Position numbers and translations under genes: made by a program. From positions 1 through 61,031 of the forward strand of contig JAJRSE010000008.1 in assembly GCA_024278955.1 (NCBI GenBank): a stretch of DNA of 61,031 nt. The letters run 5' to 3'. The stretch comes from Planctomycetota bacterium. GTDB taxonomy: Bacteria; Planctomycetota; Planctomycetia; Pirellulales; Lacipirellulaceae. The notes under the pieces were generated by a model. That model searched no databases and was not told the origin of the DNA. It saw only the letters and a list, made by a program, of their open reading frames with translations. This document shows positions 24,961-33,184 of the stretch, piece by piece. Position 1 is the stretch's first letter, and each line of letters opens with the position of its first letter.

Positions 24961-25184
24961 GGCTGGCAGGTTAAGTAAAAGACGGATCAAGTTCTCACGC
25001 TGTCTTGCCTTGAGGCGGCGGCCAAACCGGCGTTGTGATCCGTCAAGTTCACGTTTGCGTTCCCCTCCGTCGTTAGCTTGCTAACGACGGAGGAAGTTAG
25101 TCAAAACTCGCCGACAGCATCCGAACCGACAACATCCGAATCTGAGCGTCATACTTTCTAAAAAACATGAGGGAGATCTTTACG

Positions 25185-27425
25185 ATGCGTACGTTTCAGC
25201 AGAGCTTGGTAGGAATTGTATTCACTGGCTTAGCCGTCTTGTCATTGAGTTCTGAAGCTCATGCTCAGCTGATTACCTCCTGGGAGGGCAGCCCTGGCTC
25301 GACAGCCGGCACTCCCGACGGGTTGGGTGCGCCTAATGGCTGGACGGTGCCCGCCGGGCCAACGGCAACCTTGGCTATCGAATCTGACCCTGGAATGGCG
25401 GTCGGCGATAAAGGAGTTACTGATGGCGATCAAAGTCTTTCGATCGTGTTCACGGGCACAAATAGCGGTGGTGGTATCACCCATTTCGATCGCCCTTTGA
25501 GATTAGATGTCCCAAACCCAGGCCCTCTGTACGACCTCTTCAATACGGTCGCGGCCACGCCGGCGATCTATAGGCTTCGTTATGACGTCACAATTGATTC
25601 TGCCTTGCTGCCTACATTCAATAATGTCGGTCTGGAAGAACCCTTTGTTTCTGTGGGAGTGTTTGCCAATTCAGGAGCCTTTGGAGAGGCCTTTAATCAG
25701 GTGAACGTTGATCCGAATAATGTGGCTGGCGTCACCACTTTTAACGTCGAGACCAATGCTAGCCAGCTGAACCTTGTTGTTGATGCCTCTTTCTATCAGC
25801 TCGGCTTTAATATTAATGGCAATTGGGATCTAAACGACGACGTTACACTCTACCTCGATAACCTCCGCTTCGACTTGGTAGCTCCCGACCTCGACGAAGA
25901 TGCCGACGTCGATCAAGACGACTGGGCGATTTTCATGGCAAACCACAAAGGCGACTTGTCGGCGTTGACGGTAGAACAGCAATTTTTGGCAGGCGACCTC
26001 GATGGTGATGGCGACAACGACTTTAATGACTTTGTCTTATTCGAACAAGGATTTGATGCGATTTCAGGCGGCGGATCTTTCGCAGCCATGCTCGCTTCTG
26101 TCCCTGAACCTGCGTCGGTAACGCTGGTACTGTTGGGAACGGTCGCCTTGCTGTCACAGAGACGCCGCAAGGCGAGACGTTTTCTAGTTCTTCTCCTGCT
26201 CGCTGCAGCTATGCCGATGCTTTCCTCGCCTGGATACGCTCAGCAACTACACACCTTTGAAACAGATCTTGAAGGCTGGGCAGGTGTTGGCTTTGGCTTG
26301 CCGGGTGTGGTCCTTGGTCAATCAACGACCGGGGTGACCGAAGGTTCGATGGCGATGGCCATTACGCAACCCGAAGATGGCTTCAGCTGGAACGCGCAAG
26401 TCAACTACGGTGGTGGATCTACTGGATTCAATACGTGGGCCAACGCGATCGACCTTGGCGCATCGTTGTTTGAATTGCAATTCGATGTGACTTACAACAC
26501 ACTCGACATACCCCAAGGCGATCCACCTACATTTACTAATGTATCGATCGCAGTCAATTCGGATACGGGATGGAGCCAAATCGATGGGCTTGCTGTATCG
26601 AATGCTATAACCGACGAAACGATTAATGTTGCGGTTCCGCTCCAAGACCTGATTAATTTACCTGCAACTAGCGCTGAGGCCAGTTTTTTTCAATTAAACA
26701 TTGGCATGAATGGTGATTGGGGCCTCGCCCCGGCTACCTACTATTTCGACAATTTTCGCTTGATGCAAACGGCTGCCGCACCCCGCTTAACCTTGACCGT
26801 CGACACGATCACGGGGAATACCGAACTCTCGAATGCCTCTGGCCAAGCAATCGATTTTGATTATTACGAAATGACCAGCGTGGGAAATTCTCTAGCACCG
26901 GGGAGCTGGGACAGTCTCGATTCTCAGGATTTAGATTCCCTAGGAGCTGGGCCGGGGCAAAGCTGGCTAGAGGGCGGCAATCCAAGTACCAGTGATTTAT
27001 CCGAAGCCTTTCTGCTTGGAATGTCCACCCTCGCTGATGGGGGAACCCCGATTAGTCTTGGCAATGCTTACAACACGGGCGTTAATGCTCAAGACATCCT
27101 GTTCAGCTATCGAGATCCCGCCAACCCCGGAGCGATTTTAAGTGCGAATGTAGAATACCAAAGCACTCTGACAGCCGATTTCGAGCCCGACGGCGACGTC
27201 GACGATGCCGATCTTGCGACTTGGGCACTTGCCTTTGGGGTAAACGCCGGTGGCGATACGGATAGTGATGGCGATAGCGATGGCGCTGATTTCCTAAGTT
27301 GGCAACGCCAGTTTACGGGGCCTGCCGCAATTTCGGCAGCAGTGACCACCGTGCCTGAGCCCTCGACATGTCTATTGGCTGTAGCTGGCTGCGTAATGCT
27401 GTTGAGCAAGAGGAAAAAAAGCTGA
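25185..27425 (+). CDS. Fused double PEP-CTERM polyprotein
   Basis: 746 aa from ATG 25185 (GAGGGAG upstream; ATG 25167 is itself part of that site). Half one has a signal peptide ending SSEAHAQ, a jelly-roll-like domain ending LYLDNLRF, an EF-hand/dockerin-like pair (DLDEDADVDQDDW; DLDGDGDNDFNDF) and then a complete PEP-CTERM tail VPEPASVTLVLLGTVALLSQ plus RRRKARR (about residues 306-333). Half two starts at once with a signal-peptide-like FLVLLLLAAAMPMLSSPGYAQ, a second jelly-roll domain ending YYFDNFRL, another dockerin-like region (DGDVDDADLATW; DSDGDSDGADFLSWQRQF) and a final VPEPST tail. Two complete sorting proteins are thus joined in one frame with no stop and no internal start. Confidence 0.85.
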   Translation: MRTFQQSLVGIVFTGLAVLSLSSEAHAQLITSWEGSPGSTAGTPDGLGAPNGWTVPAGPTATLAIESDPGMAVGDKGVTDGDQSLSIVFTGTNSGGGITHFDRPLRLDVPNPGPLYDLFNTVAATPAIYRLRYDVTIDSALLPTFNNVGLEEPFVSVGVFANSGAFGEAFNQVNVDPNNVAGVTTFNVETNASQLNLVVDASFYQLGFNINGNWDLNDDVTLYLDNLRFDLVAPDLDEDADVDQDDWAIFMANHKGDLSALTVEQQFLAGDLDGDGDNDFNDFVLFEQGFDAISGGGSFAAMLASVPEPASVTLVLLGTVALLSQRRRKARRFLVLLLLAAAMPMLSSPGYAQQLHTFETDLEGWAGVGFGLPGVVLGQSTTGVTEGSMAMAITQPEDGFSWNAQVNYGGGSTGFNTWANAIDLGASLFELQFDVTYNTLDIPQGDPPTFTNVSIAVNSDTGWSQIDGLAVSNAITDETINVAVPLQDLINLPATSAEASFFQLNIGMNGDWGLAPATYYFDNFRLMQTAAAPRLTLTVDTITGNTELSNASGQAIDFDYYEMTSVGNSLAPGSWDSLDSQDLDSLGAGPGQSWLEGGNPSTSDLSEAFLLGMSTLADGGTPISLGNAYNTGVNAQDILFSYRDPANPGAILSANVEYQSTLTADFEPDGDVDDADLATWALAFGVNAGGDTDSDGDSDGADFLSWQRQFTGPAAISAAVTTVPEPSTCLLAVAGCVMLLSKRKKS

Positions 27426-27509
27426 ACGCGATTTTTATAGTATTCTGAAATTTGCACAACGTCTCTCTGGCAAGCTAGGCCTTGTGTGTGAAAAAATTGA
27501 AGGGTCATC

Positions 27510-28613
27510 ATGATACGAGAAAAGATGGAACTCCGACGAACAGGCTTTACGCTTGTTGAGCTGTTAGTTGTCATTGCAATTATTGGCGTACTCGTAGCGT
27601 TGTTACTTCCTGCCGTACAAGCTGCGAGAGAGGCTGCCCGTCGCACTCAATGTGCAAATAATCTGCGTAATTTGGCTCTTGGTATGCTCAACCACCATGA
27701 CCAACTAGGGAATTTCCCTGCACCCGCGAGCGTACGCCCAGACACCAACGACGCCATTCTGCAAGACAATCGACTCTTTTTGAACTGGGCAGTCGAAATT
27801 CTTCCCTACATCGAACAGCAAAATCTATTTGATCGTTTCGATTTCTCGGGGAACACACGGATGACGGACTCCATCAATTGGGAACCCCGCAACGCGAATC
27901 TTGATGTCATGCGGTGTCCTAGCGATAGCGGGTCTGGCGAACCCTTTAGCAAGAGCGAAGCTACGGGAAGCTGGGCTCGAGGTAACTACGCCATCAATGG
28001 TTTTCAATTCTGGCCAAACAGCCAATTTGTAAAACAAGCACAGGGACGAGGCGATGGCTCATCACCAGACATGACGCCTTTTCTTGACTACGTCATCGGA
28101 ATGGGTGCCGTCAACGTAACACGAAGGATCGCGCAAATTACTGATGGCACAACCAACACCATTATGCTGGCTGAAATGCGTGTCGGACTAAGCCCACGAG
28201 ATCGCCGTGGCGTATGGGCAATGGGAATGTGTGGCTCGAATATCCACTGTCGCCATGCCTTCAATGGAGTGCATGGCCCCAATAGTTGCGGCGCCTCTGG
28301 CGACGATATTTTTGGATCGCCAGACATCATCGCAGATATTGGCGAAGAGACCTTGCGAGCAGAATGTATGAGCACCGACACCGATGCCAGTGCTCAATCG
28401 ACGGTGAGAAGTGTTCACCCGGGAGGTGTTTATACCGCTTTTGCTGATGGGAGTGTCCGCTTTATTAGCGACTTTATTCAGCCAGGCAGTATCCCCCCCG
28501 GCGCGTTCATTGGCTTTAATGGCCAAAGTGATGTAGGAAACGACGTTTTCGGAGTATGGCCTCGGCTCAACATCTCTGCAGATGGAAAAATATCTGGAAA
28601 CGATGATGCGTGA
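27510..28613 (+). CDS. DUF1559 pseudopilin-like protein
   Basis: 367 aa with a prepilin-type N-terminus [20 protein letters not shown] (cleavage before F), a long hydrophobic helix through [16 protein letters not shown] and a secreted C-terminal DUF1559 domain with ILPYIEQQNLFDRFD and the closing H...G.YTAFADGSVRFIS motif (about residues 305-320). Planctomycetes carry many copies; they are thought to form pseudopilus-like structures. It lies between two PEP-CTERM genes and 59 bases before a lipoprotein gene. Confidence 0.92.
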   Translation: MIREKMELRRTGFTLVELLVVIAIIGVLVALLLPAVQAAREAARRTQCANNLRNLALGMLNHHDQLGNFPAPASVRPDTNDAILQDNRLFLNWAVEILPYIEQQNLFDRFDFSGNTRMTDSINWEPRNANLDVMRCPSDSGSGEPFSKSEATGSWARGNYAINGFQFWPNSQFVKQAQGRGDGSSPDMTPFLDYVIGMGAVNVTRRIAQITDGTTNTIMLAEMRVGLSPRDRRGVWAMGMCGSNIHCRHAFNGVHGPNSCGASGDDIFGSPDIIADIGEETLRAECMSTDTDASAQSTVRSVHPGGVYTAFADGSVRFISDFIQPGSIPPGAFIGFNGQSDVGNDVFGVWPRLNISADGKISGNDDA

Positions 28614-28672
28614 TCCCCCTTTTTTCTTGGAGTGGTCTTGTTTTCTTGGAATGTCTGAAAAAAGGAACTGTT

Positions 28673-29104
28673 TTGAAACGGAACAAGCGAATTCTCAGCG
28701 TGCTTTTTCCTATGGTATTTTCCTTTGGAGTGTGCTGCGGTTGTGGATCGGACGCTCCATTCGACTACCTTCCGGTAGAAGGGAAATTAACCTACGAAGA
28801 CGGCAGCCCTATTCCGGCTGACGGAATTGTGCTTGAGTTTGTAACCCTGGACACTGCTCCCAAAGACACCTCCTATCCTCGCCCTGGTTCGTCGAAGCTA
28901 AACAAACAAGGCGAGTTTACTTGTGCAACGAGCTACAAATATGGTGATGGTTTGCTGCATGGGAAACACAAAGTCGCGATTTACTATGCGACTGACAAAG
29001 ATGGTAACCTCTTGGTTCCCAAAGAGTATGCCCACATCGCCACGACTCCACTTACGATTGACACTGCCGAAACCCCATTGGATATCAAAGTCCCCAAGCC
29101 CTAG
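28673..29104 (+). CDS. Transthyretin-like lipoprotein
   Basis: 143 aa if initiated at TTG 28673, which follows AAAAGGAA by 6 bases; the longer frame from 28610 overlaps the DUF1559 stop and puts residues before the signal that do not look like one. It begins with basic KRNKR, a hydrophobic stretch ILSVLFPMVFSFGVCCGCGS with Cys near its end (lipidation likely), then a beta-sandwich of the transthyretin/carboxypeptidase-regulatory type: VEGKLTYEDGSPIPADGIVL and HGKHKVAIYYATDKDG. Such proteins regularly follow DUF1559 genes in planctomycetes. Function unknown. Confidence 0.72.
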   Translation: MKRNKRILSVLFPMVFSFGVCCGCGSDAPFDYLPVEGKLTYEDGSPIPADGIVLEFVTLDTAPKDTSYPRPGSSKLNKQGEFTCATSYKYGDGLLHGKHKVAIYYATDKDGNLLVPKEYAHIATTPLTIDTAETPLDIKVPKP

Positions 29105-29135
29105 TGCTCATCCACACCCTCTGAGGTATTGTTTC

Positions 29136-31190
29136 ATGCAGTTACCTTTAATCATCTCTCCTGAAACCCACTTGAAAGCCTCCAGCAGTTATGAATGCTG
29201 GCCCTTCCGAGCGGTTTTGAAACGTGCCGTAAAATATCTTCTATTGCTAGTTGCTGTAACCAACTTTGTGTTACTGCTACCTAATGCGCCGTCGACAGCG
29301 GGAGACCCTGGGGTTTACGAGGTAGGCAGCGACCCCAGCGTAGGATTCAATCTGATTTCCTGGGCAAACTTTGGTGGAGGAGGAGCTTCGACTTGGGAAA
29401 ACGCGGTCCAGTCGATCTACGATGCCGGATTTAGCGAAGTTTCTATCAGCCCGGTACGCTACATCACCTTGGGCACAGGTTCGATCGCTACTTCCAGCTC
29501 TCAGGGCCCCGAGCTAGCCCACATTGCGGCTGGCATTTCCAGGGCAAAATCGCTTGGGATGCGGGTGACTGTCAATCCGTTTGTCGAACCTGCGGGGTTT
29601 TCGACGTGGAGGGGTTTTTACAATCCTTCCCCGGGTAGCGCCGAATCCAATACTTTTTGGAACGACTACGAGCAGTATCTCGTTGATGTTGCTCAAATTG
29701 CCCAAGCGAACGGCGCCGACGCAATGACTGTGGGAACCGAGCTCAAAGCAATCACACAAAACAGCGGCAACAACGCGAAGTGGAATTCGGTCATCAGCGC
29801 TGTTGATGCCCAATTTGGGGGCTCTCTCGGGTATGCCGCCAACTGGGACAATTACCAGGACGCCAATCTCACAAGTACGATTTGGGAAAACTCGGCGATT
29901 GACTTCCTCGGAATCGATTCTTACTTCCAAGGAATGTTGAGCAACTCGCAAGCCGACAATTCTGGCTCCTACCCCAATCCAACATTCATCAACCAAGTTG
30001 AAACGGCGTGGAACGACAAGCTCGATAACGAAATAATCCCCTTTGCCGCCGCCCGGCAATCAGGCGGCGGTTTGCCTGTGGAGTTCGTTGAGATCGGCTA
30101 CTTGCCCTACAATCGCACGACCGTTTCTCCGCAAAATACCAGCGGAGCGATCGATCAAGACGAGCAGAACATGGCCTACGAAGGTCTCATGCGAGCCTTG
30201 GATGGCCGACAAGCTACTGGCGAATTGACTTCGGTCAACCTATGGAACTGGGGGATGCCTGGCACCGGCAATAATCTCTGGGACATGGGGGTGAGTGGTA
30301 CGCAACCTCATGCCAACAATATTCAAACAACACAATGGTTGTCCGACTTTGTTTCTAATCCAGGTACTCCGCCAACGAGCGGTACGCAAGTGCTTTATAG
30401 TTTTGAAAGTGGGGATGACGGATTTTTCTACCCGAACTTTGAGGCGGAGCCGGCCAGCATTTTGGCTCAGGTTGGCAGCCTCGGGGCGACGAACGGAAGC
30501 TCTAGCCTCGCCATAACGAAGCCCACTCCGGCTTGGACATGGGATGCTCGAGTCGACATGAGTGGTGAGCAGCTCCTTGCGCTGCAGGAAGCGTTGAATG
30601 ATGACATCGACAACTACGTTCTCGAAATTGACGTTACTTACGTCAGCTCAGACCTGCCAGGAAGCCTAACTTCGCTTGGGATGCATCTTACATTTGAATC
30701 GAATCTCGACGGTTGGAGTCAGGATTCACCGTTTGCAAGTATTAGTAGCCCAACCGATCAGACGATTCGCGTTGAGGTGCCACTCAGCTCATTTACCTTG
30801 ACTGCTGGCCTCTCGTCGGCCAATTTCACTATTGGTTTTTCGGGGAGCTGGTTAGGCGCGGATGACGTGATTTTGTATCTCGATCGCATCGCATTAAGAG
30901 ATACGACGTTTACGGCTCCGGAGGACGCCGACTTTGATAACGATGGCGATATCGATGGGCAAGACTTCCTTTCTTGGCAACGCGGCTTTGGAATCTCGAG
31001 CAATGCCGATACAACGCAAGGCGACGCGAATGGCGATGGAGCCGTTAGCGAAAGCGATTTTACTATTTGGCAAAGCCAATACGGAACGCCCTCAGCACTA
31101 AGTGCGGCGACTGCCATTCCCGAACCGTCTACTGCTTGGTTGGCAGTGATTGCTGGCCTTGTGCTGTACAATCGAAACATGCTGCGTTAA
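29136..31190 (+). CDS. GH113-like glycosidase with PEP-CTERM anchor
   Basis: 684 aa from ATG 29136 (GAGGT upstream). The frame is open from 28923, but that part overlaps the lipoprotein gene. It has an N-terminal hydrophobic export segment (about residues 30-56) and then a TIM barrel: FNLISWANFGG (about 71), MTVGTELKAIT with candidate acid/base Glu 202, DFLGIDSYF (about 256) and VEFVEIGY with candidate nucleophile Glu 319. This layout resembles GH113 beta-mannanases. A jelly-roll domain (about 400-575), two dockerin-like repeats (DNDGDIDGQDFLSWQRGFG; DANGDGAVSESDFTIW) and IPEPSTAWLAVIAGLVL with a short basic tail follow. Surface mannanase is the likely role; family assignment is by motif. Confidence 0.78.
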   Translation: MQLPLIISPETHLKASSSYECWPFRAVLKRAVKYLLLLVAVTNFVLLLPNAPSTAGDPGVYEVGSDPSVGFNLISWANFGGGGASTWENAVQSIYDAGFSEVSISPVRYITLGTGSIATSSSQGPELAHIAAGISRAKSLGMRVTVNPFVEPAGFSTWRGFYNPSPGSAESNTFWNDYEQYLVDVAQIAQANGADAMTVGTELKAITQNSGNNAKWNSVISAVDAQFGGSLGYAANWDNYQDANLTSTIWENSAIDFLGIDSYFQGMLSNSQADNSGSYPNPTFINQVETAWNDKLDNEIIPFAAARQSGGGLPVEFVEIGYLPYNRTTVSPQNTSGAIDQDEQNMAYEGLMRALDGRQATGELTSVNLWNWGMPGTGNNLWDMGVSGTQPHANNIQTTQWLSDFVSNPGTPPTSGTQVLYSFESGDDGFFYPNFEAEPASILAQVGSLGATNGSSSLAITKPTPAWTWDARVDMSGEQLLALQEALNDDIDNYVLEIDVTYVSSDLPGSLTSLGMHLTFESNLDGWSQDSPFASISSPTDQTIRVEVPLSSFTLTAGLSSANFTIGFSGSWLGADDVILYLDRIALRDTTFTAPEDADFDNDGDIDGQDFLSWQRGFGISSNADTTQGDANGDGAVSESDFTIWQSQYGTPSALSAATAIPEPSTAWLAVIAGLVLYNRNMLR

Positions 31191-31465
31191 ACCAACCGAC
31201 TCGACCAATTCGTTTTTCGTAGTAGGCCCCTCTAAGAATCCATTTTCAGACAGCTGGATTTCCTAGTACTGCAGTGCTAAGTCATTAGAACCACAACGAC
31301 ACGACGAACACCACGGCATAGTAAAAAACCAGGGCAAACAATGTGAAACGGTGTTTTGTTGAGTCGACGTTTTGCAGGAAACAGCATGTTAACCTGCTGT
31401 TCGAGGAACCGTCATTGAAACCCCAGTATTTCTGGAGCCACTCTAAATTGTGCTTCCAAAGTTTT
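31191..31465. other. Intergenic region between convergent clusters
   Basis: No gene. It contains CTAGTACTGCAGTGCTAAGTC near 31264, which resembles the AGTGCTTTGTC ends of the element at 32971-33182 and may be a decayed copy. Confidence 0.35.
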
Positions 31466-32968
31466 CTACAGCGCCCTCCTGGCTCCTTTTCCGTTGTCGA
31501 TCAAACCTTCAACAGCGTGATGTTCTTCAACTCCTGTGAGCCGCATGTCGAGTCCCGCGTGGCGGTAAGTGAGCCGACGGTGGTCGATTCCTAACAGGTG
31601 GAGAATCGTGGCTTGCAGGTCATGAACGTGGACCGGGTTTTCGACGACGTTGAAACTAAAATCGTCGGTCTGGCCATAGGTAGTGCCAGCCTTGGTACCG
31701 CCGCCCGCAAGGAACATGGTGAAACAGCGGGGATGATGATCACGTCCTGCTTCAAGGCTCTTGAAATCTCCCTGCCCTGCAACTCCGCGCCCAAATTCAC
31801 CGCCCCAGACGATGAGCGTGTCTTCGAGCAAGCCCCGCTGTTTGAGATCGGTAATCAGGGCTGCGGTGGGCTGATCGACGTCACGACATCGGGTCGGACA
31901 CAAGGCGGTCAAATTGCCGTGGTGATCCCAATCGGGGTGGAACAGTTGGATGAAACGAACGTCACGCTCGGCTAGGCGTCGAGCGAGGATGCAATTGGAC
32001 GCATACGAACCGGGCCGACGCGAATCGGGACCGTAGAGGTCGAACGTCGCCTCGCTTTCTTGCGATAGGTCTGCCAGCTCAGGGACCGAGGTCTGCATGC
32101 GATAGGCCATTTCGTATTGTCGGATGCGTGTCTCAATTTCTGGATCGCCTGCTGAAGCCAGCTTGAGTTGATTTAACTCGCCCAGGCTGTCGAGCATGTC
32201 GCGACGAAGCGAACGAGGCAGGCCAGTTGGGTCGTTTAGGTAGAGGACTCGTTCGCTTCCGGAACGGAAACGAACCCCTTGATGTCGCGATGGCAGGAAG
32301 CCCGATCCCCAGTAGTACTCGTACAACGGTTGGTCGGTTGGGCGTTTCATTTTGGAAACGAGCACAATGTAGTCGGGCAGATCGCGATTGAGTGAACCGA
32401 GGCCGTAGCTGGCCCACGCTCCCATGCTGGGACGACCTGGCAACTGGTGGCCTGAGAGAAGCAAGGTCATGGCCGGGGCATGGTTGATTTGATCGGTCTG
32501 CATCGATTTGACGAAACAGAGATCGTCGGCGATCGCCCCGATATGCGGCAACCACTCGCCCACAGTCGCCCCGCTTTCCCCGCATCGATAGAGCTTGGCC
32601 TTGGGGGCCATGATCAACTGTTTTTGACCGGAGGTCATGGTCGTAACACGCTGGCCCTTGCGAACCGAATCGGGCAGCTCGGTTCCCTCCAGCTTGTGAA
32701 GGTTGGGCTTTTCGTCGAACAGTTCAATTTGCGAAGGCCCTCCCGATTGAGTGAGGAAGATCACCCGTTTGGCTTTCGGGGCAAAGTGAGGCAGGTGGGC
32801 CAAACCGCCCGACGGGTTGCGCTGGGGAGTGGCTCCACCGAGTGCCTCTTGCCCCAACAAGCCGTTTAGGGCAATTGCACCCAAGCTAAGACCGGCCGAC
32901 TGCGAAAGAAAGTGGCGGCGTGTCGGTTGCACGATTTGTTCGAGGGCGGAATCAATTTTTGGGTCCAT
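31466..32968 (-). CDS. DUF1501 protein (pair 2)
   Basis: 500 aa from ATG 32968 (MDPKIDSAL); a start at 33007 would draw its first residues from a repeat element, so the shorter form is preferred. The N-terminal TRRHFLSQSAGLSLGAIALNG is a Tat-type twin-arginine signal. The DUF1501 domain is seen in VIFLTQSGGPSQIELFDEKP (about residues 68-87), SMGAWASYGLGS and DTLIVWGGEFGRG (about 380), sharing the alkaline-phosphatase/sulfatase-like fold region with a conserved HDHHP-type stretch (GRDHHPRCFT). It follows the DUF1553 gene as in the standard planctomycete pair. Substrate unknown. Confidence 0.9.
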   Translation of the reverse strand: MDPKIDSALEQIVQPTRRHFLSQSAGLSLGAIALNGLLGQEALGGATPQRNPSGGLAHLPHFAPKAKRVIFLTQSGGPSQIELFDEKPNLHKLEGTELPDSVRKGQRVTTMTSGQKQLIMAPKAKLYRCGESGATVGEWLPHIGAIADDLCFVKSMQTDQINHAPAMTLLLSGHQLPGRPSMGAWASYGLGSLNRDLPDYIVLVSKMKRPTDQPLYEYYWGSGFLPSRHQGVRFRSGSERVLYLNDPTGLPRSLRRDMLDSLGELNQLKLASAGDPEIETRIRQYEMAYRMQTSVPELADLSQESEATFDLYGPDSRRPGSYASNCILARRLAERDVRFIQLFHPDWDHHGNLTALCPTRCRDVDQPTAALITDLKQRGLLEDTLIVWGGEFGRGVAGQGDFKSLEAGRDHHPRCFTMFLAGGGTKAGTTYGQTDDFSFNVVENPVHVHDLQATILHLLGIDHRRLTYRHAGLDMRLTGVEEHHAVEGLIDNGKGARRAL

Positions 32969-32970
32969 GT

Positions 32971-33182
32971 CTAGTGCTTTGTCCGTATTGAATATGAGGG
33001 TCGTCATTTCGATTTCACTCGTATTTCAAAGGTCGAATCGAAATGACGACCCTAAATCATGATTTGACAAAGCACTAGTGCTTTGTCATAGCTAAAAATT
33101 GGGGTGCTGGCTGTCAGAACAACCTACTGGATAACAACTTCTGTCAGCCAGCACCCCAATTCTAAGAGTTGTCAAAGCACTC
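32971..33182. mobile_element. MITE-like element with three nested palindromes
   Basis: About 212 bases filling the gap between the two genes. Outer inverted ends are AGTGCTTTGTC (32973-32983) and GTCAAAGCACT (33171-33181). Inside are a 15-bp perfect inverted repeat (GGGTCGTCATTTCGA, 32998-33012 and 33038-33052), a perfect 22-base palindrome centred on ACTAGT (33066-33087), and a 23-bp inverted repeat with one mismatch (AATTGGGGTGCTGGCTG..., 33097-33119 and 33139-33161). No ORF. It has non-autonomous transposon character. Confidence 0.65.
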
Positions 33183-33184
33183 GG

